From Schwartzia sp. (in: firmicutes) (lineage in GTDB: Bacteria; Bacillota; Negativicutes; Selenomonadales; Selenomonadaceae), in the NCBI GenBank assembly GCA_017480545.1, contig JAFVAI010000031.1:1-42887 (forward strand): 42,887 nt of DNA. Reading direction: 5' to 3'. Both the position numbers and the translations under genes were made by a program. The stretch's first letter is position 1, and the number at the start of each line of letters is the position of its first letter. The notes beneath the pieces were generated by a model that saw only the letters and a program-made list of their open reading frames with translations, searched no databases and had not been told where the DNA came from. Positions 35,606 to 42,887 of this stretch are shown piece by piece.

Positions 35606-36765
35606 CGGTGAAAAATCTGGCGATTCTTGGTTCGACCGGTTCCATCGGTACGCAGACCCTTGACGTGGCGCGGAGCCATCCGGAGCTCTTCCGCGTGACG
35701 GCGTTGGCGGCCAATACCAGCGACGAGGCGTTGGAAAAGCAAATCGAGGAGTTCTGCCCGGCGGTGGCGGTGCTCGTGGATGAAAACGCGGCGGCGCGGC
35801 TTCGCGGGCGGTATCATGGCAAGACGGAAATCCTGAGCGGTGAGAAAGGTTTGTTGACTGCGGCGGCCGATGACGAAGCGGATATGGTTGTGACATCGAT
35901 GGTAGGCTTCGCGGGACTCGCGCCGACGCTGGAGGCCCTGAAAGCCGGAAAGACCATCGCGCTTGCGAACAAGGAAACGCTTGTCGTTGCCGGCGAACTC
36001 GTCACTGCCCTCGCAAAGGAAAGGAATGTATCTATCCTGCCCGTGGATAGCGAGCATTGTGCGCTGTTCCAATGCCTGCAGGGCGAGCGGCGGGATACGG
36101 TGGAGCGGCTGATTTTGACGGCCTCCGGCGGGCCGTTCCGGGGCAAGACAACGGAGGACTTGAAGTCGGTTACGGTGGCGGACTGCCTGAAGCACCCGAC
36201 TTGGTCCATGGGAAGGAAGATCACTGTCGATTCGGCGACGCTTGTCAATAAAGGTTTGGAAGTTATCGAGGCGCATTGGCTGTATGATGTTCCCTATGAA
36301 AAAATTGATGTTGCCGTGCATCCGCAAAGCATCGTTCACTCGATGGCAGAGTTTCGCGACGGCGCCGTGATGGCGCAGCTCGGTCTGCCGGATATGCGGC
36401 TGCCGATCCAGTACGCGTTGACGTATCCGACGCGCGAGGCGGCGAATTTCGGCCGCATGGATTTTGCCACGCGCATGAGCCTTTCCTTCGAACCGCCGGA
36501 TCTGCAGACCTTCCGCGGGCTCGCCCTCGCTTACGAGGCGGGGAAAGCGGGCGGCACGATGCCCTGTGTGCTGAACGCGGCCAACGAGGAAGCGGTCGCG
36601 GCGTTTCTCGCCGGGCGCATCGGTTTTTTGGACATATACGGCTGCATAGAGCGCGCGATGGAGGCGCGGGAAAACCGGCTGCACCCGTCGTTCGAGACGC
36701 TCTGCGAGGAGGACGCGCAGACACGGGCTCTGGTGCGCGGCTTTTTGAATAACAAAGAGGTGTGA
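35602..36765 (+). CDS. dxr: 1-Deoxy-D-xylulose 5-phosphate reductoisomerase
   Basis: Second enzyme of the non-mevalonate (MEP) isoprenoid pathway; NADPH and a divalent metal are used. The 387 residues have the Rossmann start LAILGSTGSIGTQTLDVARS, the ANKETLVVAGELV and LPVDSEHCALFQCLQG metal-binding segments, and TASGGPFRGKTTEDL. ATG at 35602 overlaps the cdsA stop. rseP follows after one base. Confidence 0.98.
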   Translation: MTVKNLAILGSTGSIGTQTLDVARSHPELFRVTALAANTSDEALEKQIEEFCPAVAVLVDENAAARLRGRYHGKTEILSGEKGLLTAAADDEADMVVTSMVGFAGLAPTLEALKAGKTIALANKETLVVAGELVTALAKERNVSILPVDSEHCALFQCLQGERRDTVERLILTASGGPFRGKTTEDLKSVTVADCLKHPTWSMGRKITVDSATLVNKGLEVIEAHWLYDVPYEKIDVAVHPQSIVHSMAEFRDGAVMAQLGLPDMRLPIQYALTYPTREAANFGRMDFATRMSLSFEPPDLQTFRGLALAYEAGKAGGTMPCVLNAANEEAVAAFLAGRIGFLDIYGCIERAMEARENRLHPSFETLCEEDAQTRALVRGFLNNKEV

Positions 36766-36766
36766 T

Positions 36767-37804
36767 ATGGTCATAACGATTCTGGCGTCCGTTTTTGTTT
36801 TTGGATTGCTCGTGCTTTTCCACGAATTCGGGCATTTCATCATGGCGAAGGCGACGGGAATGCGTGTGGATGAGTTCGCCATCGGGTTCGGGCCGAAGCT
36901 GTTGAGCAAAACGATCGGCGAAACGGAATATTCCATTCGATGCGTGCCCTTGGGCGGCTTCAACGACATCGCGGGCATGGATCCGTCAGACAATACTGCG
37001 GGGGAACGCGGTTATTGCGAAAAACCGGTCTGGAAGCGCATGGTTGTCATTGTCTCGGGGCCGCTGATGAATTTTATTTTGCCGGTGGTGATTTTTTTCC
37101 TGATTTTCGCAACCGTGGGGATCAGTACACTGTCAACGAGGCCCGAGCTTGGGGAGGTTCTTCCCGACCAGCCGGCGGCGATGGCCGGCCTGCGGAAGGG
37201 CGACCGTATTGATGCCATCAACGGCGAGGAGGTCAAGGAATGGAACGACATCGTGCGCATCGTCCGAAACTCGGACGGCAGCCCGATGAAAATCGCGTAT
37301 CACCGGGATGGGGAAGCGCGCCAGGCTACGGTCATCCCCAAACATGACAAGCAAGAAAATCGTATGCTGATCGGCGTCATGGATACGCTGGACACCCGGC
37401 AGCTCGGCGTGATGGAGGCGGCCGAGGCGGCAATCGGAAAGACGGGCTACGTCATTTATCACATGGTCCAAGGGATTGTGCAGATCTTCACGGGTGAAGC
37501 GGCGGCGGATTTGGCCGGACCGTTGGGCGTCATGCAGATGACCGGGACGGTGGCGAAGCTGGGTTTCGCGGCGCTCATGAATTTCGCGGCACTTTTGAGC
37601 CTCAATCTCGGCATCATCAATTTGTTGCCTGTTCCGGCATTGGACGGCGGCCATTTCGTGACGCTGCTCTTGGAGGCGGTTCGTGGCAAGCCATTGGGCG
37701 AAAAAGCCATGCACTATACACAGATGGCGGGCATTACGGTGCTTGTGGCGTTGATGCTTTTCGCTACCAAAAACGACATCGTGCGGATTTTCTTCGGAGG
37801 TTGA
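36767..37804 (+). CDS. rseP: RIP metalloprotease RseP (site-2 protease)
   Basis: Intramembrane zinc protease that cuts single-pass membrane proteins, for example anti-sigma factors. The 345 residues have HEFGH in [20 protein letters not shown], a PDZ domain around [20 protein letters not shown], and the second zinc motif [19 protein letters not shown] precedes the ATG. ispG begins one base after its stop, so the genes are surely one operon. Confidence 0.97.
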   Translation: MVITILASVFVFGLLVLFHEFGHFIMAKATGMRVDEFAIGFGPKLLSKTIGETEYSIRCVPLGGFNDIAGMDPSDNTAGERGYCEKPVWKRMVVIVSGPLMNFILPVVIFFLIFATVGISTLSTRPELGEVLPDQPAAMAGLRKGDRIDAINGEEVKEWNDIVRIVRNSDGSPMKIAYHRDGEARQATVIPKHDKQENRMLIGVMDTLDTRQLGVMEAAEAAIGKTGYVIYHMVQGIVQIFTGEAAADLAGPLGVMQMTGTVAKLGFAALMNFAALLSLNLGIINLLPVPALDGGHFVTLLLEAVRGKPLGEKAMHYTQMAGITVLVALMLFATKNDIVRIFFGG

Positions 37805-37805
37805 T

Positions 37806-38879
37806 ATGGAACGGAAAGCGACGAGGCAGATTCATATCGGCTCGGTGGCCATCGGCGGGGGCGCGCCTGTGTCCGTGCAGTCCATGACGAACACGAAAAC
37901 GGCGGACGTTTCCGCGACGGTCGCGCAGATTCGCGCATTGACCGAGGCGGGGTGCGACATCGTGCGGTTGGCGGTGCCGGATATGGACGCGGCAAAGGCG
38001 TTGGGCGAAATTGTTCGTGCCGTGGACGTGCCACTGGTGGCCGATATCCATTTCGATTATCGGCTGGCATTGGAGGCGATTCATCAGGGAATTGCCGCGC
38101 TTCGGCTGAATCCTGGCAACATCGGCGGCGAGGAACGCGTAAGCGCTGTTGTGCGCGAGGCGAAAGCGGCGGGAATTCCCATTCGTATCGGTGTCAACGG
38201 CGGTTCCTTGGATCAACGTCTGCTTGAAAAATACGGGCGCGTCACGGCGGAGGCGCTTGTCGAGTCCGCGATGGAGCATGTCCGTATTTTGGAAGCGCTC
38301 CATTTTTACGATATGAAAATTTCGTTGAAGGCTCATGATGTGCCTTTGACGTTGGCGGCTTACCGCCTGATGAGCGAGACGGCGGATTATCCGCTGCACC
38401 TCGGCATCACCGAAGCGGGTACGCCGACTACGGGGATGATCAAATCCGCCGTCGGCATCGGCGCACTGTTGGCCGAAGGCATCGGGGACACAATTCGGGT
38501 TTCGCTGACGGGCGACCCGGTCGTAGAAGTGCGCGTCGCGAACGAGATCTTGAAGGCGCTTGGTCTGAAAACATACGGACCGACGCTCGTATCCTGCCCG
38601 ACCTGCGGCCGGACAACCATCGACCTTCCGGCGATTGCCTCCGAAGTCGAAAAACGCCTGCAAGCCATCGACGAGCCAATCACTGTCGCTGTCATGGGTT
38701 GCGTGGTCAACGGTCCCGGCGAGGCGCGGGAGGCGGACGTCGGTATTGCGGGCGGCAAGGGCGAAGGGCTTGTGTTCCGCAACGGGGAAATCTTGCGGAA
38801 AGTCCCGGAGACGGAGCTGGTCGGCGAACTGTTCAAAGAGATTGATGCATTGCTTGCAGAACGGCGGGCGGGCGCATGA
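37806..38879 (+). CDS. ispG: (E)-4-hydroxy-3-methylbut-2-enyl-diphosphate synthase
   Basis: Reductive iron-sulfur enzyme of the MEP pathway, later step. Its 357 residues form a TIM barrel ([48 protein letters not shown]) with a C-terminal cluster domain. The three [4Fe-4S] Cys are in [11 protein letters not shown] and [10 protein letters not shown]. It follows dxr and rseP in one operon; uppS upstream consumes the isoprenoid product. Overlaps the next gene by ATGA. Confidence 0.98.
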   Translation: MERKATRQIHIGSVAIGGGAPVSVQSMTNTKTADVSATVAQIRALTEAGCDIVRLAVPDMDAAKALGEIVRAVDVPLVADIHFDYRLALEAIHQGIAALRLNPGNIGGEERVSAVVREAKAAGIPIRIGVNGGSLDQRLLEKYGRVTAEALVESAMEHVRILEALHFYDMKISLKAHDVPLTLAAYRLMSETADYPLHLGITEAGTPTTGMIKSAVGIGALLAEGIGDTIRVSLTGDPVVEVRVANEILKALGLKTYGPTLVSCPTCGRTTIDLPAIASEVEKRLQAIDEPITVAVMGCVVNGPGEAREADVGIAGGKGEGLVFRNGEILRKVPETELVGELFKEIDALLAERRAGA

Positions 38880-39553
38880 ACGGTGCGTTGGCGAACGCGG
38901 CGGCGATTCTTTTGGGCGGCGCGGCGGGGCTGCTCCTGCGTGGCGGCATTTCGGAAGCTTTGCGGAAAAGTGTCATGCAGTCGATGGGCTTGGCTGTGGT
39001 CGTGATTGCCCTCAGGATGGCGTTCCAAAGCCAAAACAGCATGGCGCTGGTGGTCTCGTTGGCGGTGGGCACGTCGCTCGGCGTGTGGCTTGACCTCGAC
39101 GGGAAAATGGATCGTTTCGCGGCACACATCACGGCGCGGACGGGGAACAGGTTCGGCGACGTGGGGCAAGGTTTCGTCTCGGCGTCGCTGATTTACTGTC
39201 TCGGCGCAATGGGGATTGTCGGCGCACTTTCGGAGGGGTTGACGGGCGACGCTTCGACGCTTTTTGCGAAAGCAATGATTGACGGCGTGATGGCGGTCAT
39301 TTTCTCGGCCTCGATGGGGCTCGGTGTGCTGTTCTCTGCCGTTCCCGTGCTGCTTTACGAAGGGGCGATTACGTTGGGCGCATCGTTCCTCGCGGCGTTC
39401 TTCAGCGGCGCGATGCTCGCGGAAATGAGCGGTGTGGGCGGTGTGCTTGTATTGGCGATTGGCATCAATATGTTGGAGGTTGCCGACATCCGCATTGCGA
39501 ATCTTTTGCCTGCGATTTTTGTTGCGTTTGTGATTGTATATTTTGGATTTTGA
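38876..39553 (+). CDS. DUF554 family membrane protein
   Basis: A 225-residue protein with about seven hydrophobic helices. It opens [20 protein letters not shown], and [20 protein letters not shown] is a family segment. [16 protein letters not shown] with the following [20 protein letters not shown] is the most conserved part. Function unknown (YdfK-like); a transporter role is sometimes suggested but unproven. It overlaps ispG by four bases and ends the operon. Confidence 0.88.
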   Translation: MNGALANAAAILLGGAAGLLLRGGISEALRKSVMQSMGLAVVVIALRMAFQSQNSMALVVSLAVGTSLGVWLDLDGKMDRFAAHITARTGNRFGDVGQGFVSASLIYCLGAMGIVGALSEGLTGDASTLFAKAMIDGVMAVIFSASMGLGVLFSAVPVLLYEGAITLGASFLAAFFSGAMLAEMSGVGGVLVLAIGINMLEVADIRIANLLPAIFVAFVIVYFGF

Positions 39554-39558
39554 TACTT

Positions 39559-39686
39559 ATCTCAGGCCAAAATTTTAAATAAAATTTTGGCCTGAGATGC
39601 GCCTGCTTCGCAGGCTACAGCCGCGCTAAAGCGCGTCTGACGTCTCATGCAATCGCAGTAAGGATTTAAAAATCCTAACTGCGATT
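39559..39686. repeat. Run of four hairpins upstream of proS
   Basis: Four back-to-back inverted repeats: ATCTCAGGCCAAAATTTT (39559-39576) with its perfect complement at 39581-39598; GCCTGC/GCAGGC (39601-39615); CGCGCT/AGCGCG (39622-39635); and AATCGCAGTAAGGATT (39651-39666) with AATCCTAACTGCGATT (39671-39686), one mismatch. No T-box core was found. The first can end the ispG/DUF554 transcript. The rest may be mobile or regulatory. Confidence 0.7.
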
Positions 39687-39714
39687 AGTATGGCATAGAT
39701 AGGGAGGAATCATC

Positions 39715-41421
39715 TTGCGTACATCACAGCTTTACGCGCCGACGCTCCGGGAAGTCCCGGCGGAGGCGGAGGTCGTCAGCCATAAGCTCATGCTCCGCGC
39801 GGGCATGATACGGAAAGCGGCGGGCGGACTTTACACTTATCTGCCGTTGGCGTGGCGCACGATCAGAAAAATCGAGCAGATTATTCGCGAGGAAATGGAC
39901 GCGGCAGGCGGGCAGGAAATCGCGATGCCGATTGTCCAGCCATCGGAGCTATGGAAGGAAACGGGGCGCTGGGAGGTCTACGGCGACGAGATGTTCCGCG
40001 TGAACGACCGCCACGGGCGCGAGTTCTGCCTTGGCCCGACTCATGAGGAAATGGTGACGTCCATCGTGCGGGACGAGGTTCGTTCCTACAAGCAGTTGCC
40101 GCTGCTGCTGTACCAGATCCAGAACAAGTACCGAGACGAGATTCGTCCCCGCTTTGGGCTGATGCGCGGGCGCGAGTTCATCATGAAGGATCTTTATTCC
40201 TTCGACAAAGATGAGGAAGGGATGCGCGTTTCGTACAAGAAAATGTACGACGCCTATACGAATGTTTTTACGCGTTGCGGGCTGAAATTCCGCCCGGTCG
40301 AGGCGGACAACGGCGCGATCGGCGGCGGCGGTTCCCACGAGTTCACTGTGTTGGCGGACGCGGGGGAATCGAGCATCGCATATTGCGAGAAATGCGATTA
40401 CGCGGCGAGCGACGAAAAGGCGGAACTGAAAGTTGTCCGTGCCGAGACGGAAGAGATGCTGCCGTTGGAAAAGGTCGCGACGCCGGGGACGAAAACCATC
40501 GCGCTCCTGGCAGATTATCTGAATATCCCCGTGGAAAAAACCATCAAGGCGGTCGCCTATCAGACGGAGAAGGACGAGGTCGTGCTGGCCTTTGTGCGCG
40601 GTGATCATGAGGTAAACGAGGTCAAGGTGCTGAATGCTGTTGGCGCCATCGCGCTTCGTATGGCGGACGAGACGGCCATTCGCGCGGTCGGCGGCGAGCC
40701 GGGCTTCATGAGCCCCATTGGCATCCGGAAGGGCGCAAAAATCGTCGTGGATGCAACGGTCATGGAGATGGTGAACGCCGTCGCGGGTGCCAACGAAAAA
40801 GACGCGCATTATAAAAATGTGTCGCCGAAACGCGATTTCGGCGAACCGTTGGTCACTGACATCCGGTTGGTCCAAGAGGGCGATCCTTGCCCGCACTGCG
40901 GCGCGCCGCTCAAAATGACGCGGGGGATTGAGGCAGGGCAGGTCTTCATGCTCGGCACGAAGTACAGCCAGGCGCTTCATGCCACGTTCCTGGACGAGAG
41001 CGGAAAGGAACAGCCGCTCGTGATGGGGTGCTACGGCATCGGCGTCGGCCGCACGATGGCGGCGGCGATTGAGCAAAACAACGACAAAGACGGCATTATC
41101 TGGCCGCGTTCGATTGCGCCTTTTGAGGCCGTGGTCGTGCCTGTCAACGCGAAAGTGCCGGAGCAGCTCCGGTTGGCGGAAAAAATTTACGGCGAGCTGA
41201 AAGCGGCGGGTGTCGACGTTTTGCTGGACGACCGTAAAGAGCGCGCGGGCGTGAAATTCAAGGACTGCGACTTGATCGGCTATCCGCTTCGCATCACCGT
41301 TGGCCCGAAGGCTGTCGAGGAAGGAAGGATCGAGCTTCGCGTCAGGAAGACGGGCGAGGTTTTCGTCGAGGCTTCGGAGGCCTATCTCGCGAAAGCCAGA
41401 GAGCTTTTGGAAAATTTGTAA
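39715..41421 (+). CDS. proS: Prolyl-tRNA synthetase (bacterial type with editing domain)
   Basis: Charges tRNA-Pro. Its 568 residues comprise the class II core ([60 protein letters not shown]), the INS editing domain between motifs 2 and 3 (about 225-385, with [13 protein letters not shown]), motif 3 ([20 protein letters not shown]) and the anticodon-binding domain. The start is TTG at 39715 after AGGGAGG. The leader holds strong hairpins but no T-box. Confidence 0.97.
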   Translation: MRTSQLYAPTLREVPAEAEVVSHKLMLRAGMIRKAAGGLYTYLPLAWRTIRKIEQIIREEMDAAGGQEIAMPIVQPSELWKETGRWEVYGDEMFRVNDRHGREFCLGPTHEEMVTSIVRDEVRSYKQLPLLLYQIQNKYRDEIRPRFGLMRGREFIMKDLYSFDKDEEGMRVSYKKMYDAYTNVFTRCGLKFRPVEADNGAIGGGGSHEFTVLADAGESSIAYCEKCDYAASDEKAELKVVRAETEEMLPLEKVATPGTKTIALLADYLNIPVEKTIKAVAYQTEKDEVVLAFVRGDHEVNEVKVLNAVGAIALRMADETAIRAVGGEPGFMSPIGIRKGAKIVVDATVMEMVNAVAGANEKDAHYKNVSPKRDFGEPLVTDIRLVQEGDPCPHCGAPLKMTRGIEAGQVFMLGTKYSQALHATFLDESGKEQPLVMGCYGIGVGRTMAAAIEQNNDKDGIIWPRSIAPFEAVVVPVNAKVPEQLRLAEKIYGELKAAGVDVLLDDRKERAGVKFKDCDLIGYPLRITVGPKAVEEGRIELRVRKTGEVFVEASEAYLAKARELLENL

Positions 41422-41433
41422 CGGCATGGTACA

Positions 41434-41468
41434 GAACGCCGTCGCATGGAAACGTGCGGCGGCTGTTT
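41434..41468 (+). terminator. Possible terminator after proS
   Basis: GCCGTCGCA pairs with TGCGGCGGC (one G-T pair) over an eight-base loop, then TGTTTTCG. Moderate strength. Confidence 0.5.
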
Positions 41469-41537
41469 TCGTACCGGCTGTGTTCCGGTAAACAACGAAA
41501 TAAAATTTTCGTCCTAGAAATAAAATTTGGAAAACGG

Positions 41538-41566
41538 TTTTCAAATGGCATCGAATTTGGTATAGT
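41538..41566 (+). promoter_or_regulatory. Promoter of the SPFH protein gene
   Basis: TTTTCA (41538-41543), 17 bases, TATAGT (41561-41566). The -35 word and spacing are the same as in the pyrH promoter. About 90 bases of leader follow, including a CGCGCGGATTCGCGCG stem. Confidence 0.55.
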
Positions 41567-41654
41567 ATAAAAGAGTTATCTGAATCTTCCTCGGTTTTTC
41601 AGACGAGGCGCGCGGATTCGCGCGGGAGTTTTATTATGCGGAGGAGGCAAAGAC

Positions 41655-42887
41655 ATGGGACTTATCAAAGCGGCTATGGGAGCCGCGGGCGGTGTGCTCG
41701 CCGACCAGTGGAAGGAATTCTTCTATTGCGAGAGCCTGAGCACGGACATTTTGGTGGCGAAGGGGCAAAAACGCGTTGGAGGCCGAAGCTCTAACACCAG
41801 CGGCGAGGACAACATCATCTCCAATGGCTCCGGTATTGCCGTCAATGACGGTCAGTGCATGATTATCGTGGAATCGGGCGAGATTGTGGAGGTTTGCGCC
41901 GAGCCGGGGCAGTTCACCTACGACAAGTCCACCGAGCCGTCAGTATTCTCGGGCAATTTGGGCGAAAGCATTATCGCGTCCTTCAAGCAGATGGGGAAAC
42001 GATTTGCTTTCGGCGGCGATACGGGCAAGGATCAGCGTGTCTATTATTTCAATACAAAGGAAATCATCGGCAACAAATATGGTACGCCGACGCCGATTTC
42101 GTTCCGCGTGGTGGACCAGGGCGCGGGCATTGACGCCGATTTCGATATCAAGTGCTTTGGCGAATACAGCTATCATATCGTGGATCCGATCCTGTTTTAC
42201 AAGAAAGTTTGCGGCAACGTGGAAAGCGAATACAGCCGCAAGGAAATCGACAGCCAGCTCAAGAGCGAGCTTTTGACGGCGCTTCAGCCTGCGTTCGCGC
42301 AGATCAGCGTCATGGGCGCGCGTCCGAGCCAACTCATTGGCTATACGAAGCAAATCGCGGAGGCCCTGAAGCAGGAATTGTCCCAGGATTGGACGCAAGG
42401 ACGAGGCATCGAGGTCGTCAAGTTCGGAATCTCGAACATCAGCATGACCGATGAGGACAAGCAGCGCTTGAAGGATATGCAGGTTGTGCGCGACGCCAAC
42501 ACGGCGGGGCGTGCGATTGCCGCAGCGACGGCGGGCGCGATGCGCGACGCCGCGAAGAACGAAGGCGGCATGGGCGCGATGGGCGCGTTCATGGGCATGG
42601 GCATGGCAGGAAACATGGGCGGCGCCAATGCCGGAAATCTCTTCGCGATGGGCCAGCAGCAACAGATGGTGCAGCCGAACTTGCAACAGCAGCCAATGAC
42701 GCCGCCGCAGGCGGCCTCTGCCGCAGGTTGGGCCTGCGCTTGCGGGCAAGCGGGCAACACCGGGAAATTCTGCACGGCTTGCGGCAAGCCGAAACCGGCG
42801 CCGGCGGGCGCATGGACCTGCGCCTGCGGGCAGGGCGGCAACACGGGCAAGTTCTGCACGGCCTGCGGCAAGCCGAAGCCGGCGGAG
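41655..42887 (+). CDS. SPFH/virion-core-type protein with tandem zinc ribbons (gene continues past the window)
   Basis: 411 residues are visible and the frame is still open. After MGLIKAAMGAAGGVLADQWK, the region to about 290 matches YdjI-like SPFH (band-7) proteins (EFFYCESLSTDILVAKGQKR, GIAVNDGQCMIIVESGEIVE, GISNISMTDEDKQRL), membrane-associated scaffolds of unknown client. A Gly/Met and Gln/Pro-rich linker follows. Then come two 28-residue repeats with W-x-CACGQ-x-GNTGKFCTACGKPKP (units from 42729 and 42813), each a Cys4 zinc ribbon. GGAGG lies before the ATG at 41655. The number of repeats past the window is not known. Confidence 0.85.
   Translation, partial: MGLIKAAMGAAGGVLADQWKEFFYCESLSTDILVAKGQKRVGGRSSNTSGEDNIISNGSGIAVNDGQCMIIVESGEIVEVCAEPGQFTYDKSTEPSVFSGNLGESIIASFKQMGKRFAFGGDTGKDQRVYYFNTKEIIGNKYGTPTPISFRVVDQGAGIDADFDIKCFGEYSYHIVDPILFYKKVCGNVESEYSRKEIDSQLKSELLTALQPAFAQISVMGARPSQLIGYTKQIAEALKQELSQDWTQGRGIEVVKFGISNISMTDEDKQRLKDMQVVRDANTAGRAIAAATAGAMRDAAKNEGGMGAMGAFMGMGMAGNMGGANAGNLFAMGQQQQMVQPNLQQQPMTPPQAASAAGWACACGQAGNTGKFCTACGKPKPAPAGAWTCACGQGGNTGKFCTACGKPKPAE

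Noticed and set aside
35572..36993. Minus-strand open frames across dxr and rseP, and a similar one over proS
   Set aside because: Shadows of certain genes caused by codon bias; no recognisable domains.
39554..39714. T-box leader for proS (and for argS at 8871-8965)
   Set aside because: Neither leader shows the T-box antiterminator core around GGTGG-n-ACCGCG, a specifier loop or a matching terminator. Only hairpins without that core are present.

Overview
The window looks like chromosome of a diderm, anaerobic Firmicute, most likely of the Negativicutes (Selenomonas-like). This is inferred from Bacillus/Clostridium-type gene orders (DUF1934-argS-rpoE-pyrG; rpsB-tsf-pyrH-frr-uppS-cdsA-dxr-rseP-ispG-proS), a metK SAM riboswitch, rubredoxin and ferredoxin proteins, frequent TTG starts, and periplasmic/outer-membrane style proteins (CsgG, FlgT and LPP20 types) that only make sense in a cell with an outer membrane. 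No species is claimed.

Layout. 1-1340: 3' part of groEL. 1341-8330: accessory island. It holds the 5' remnant of a type I restriction-modification hsdM gene (with an early stop), a two-gene cassette (MATE exporter fused to a kinase-like domain, plus an ATP-grasp ligase) flanked by palindromic repeats, the 3' remnant of hsdR, a frameshifted unknown gene and an insertion-sequence remnant. A near-copy of the groEL terminator region occurs on both sides of the island. 8433-13349: DUF1934, argS, rpoE (delta), pyrG and a TRIC-type channel. 13402-16059 (minus strand): a sodium-coupled transporter and a DUF2225 protein. 16227-20005: high-molecular-weight rubredoxin, an exported C69 dipeptidase, then a SAM-I riboswitch and metK.

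20223-29240: second accessory region. A divergent XRE regulator faces a run of eight exported proteins: a FlgT-like protein, three CsgG-like proteins, two related unknown proteins, a dockerin/ricin/SH3/M23 protein and an LPP20/FlgP-like protein. A MITE with 18-base inverted ends lies between the first and second genes. Together these resemble a FlgO/FlgP/FlgT- or CsgG-like envelope assembly, but no flagellar or curli subunit gene is present. 29311-30195: an Rpn/PD-(D/E)XK gene followed by a second copy of the insertion-sequence remnant.

30372-41421: housekeeping block for translation (rpsB, tsf, frr, proS), UMP kinase, undecaprenyl diphosphate and CDP-diglyceride synthesis, two MEP-pathway enzymes (dxr, ispG), the site-2 protease RseP, a mini-ferredoxin and a DUF554 membrane protein. 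41655-end: an SPFH-domain protein with tandem zinc ribbons, running off the window.

The two stretches most worth following up are the MATE/ATP-grasp cassette placed inside a gutted restriction locus, and the FlgOPT/CsgG-like envelope cluster.
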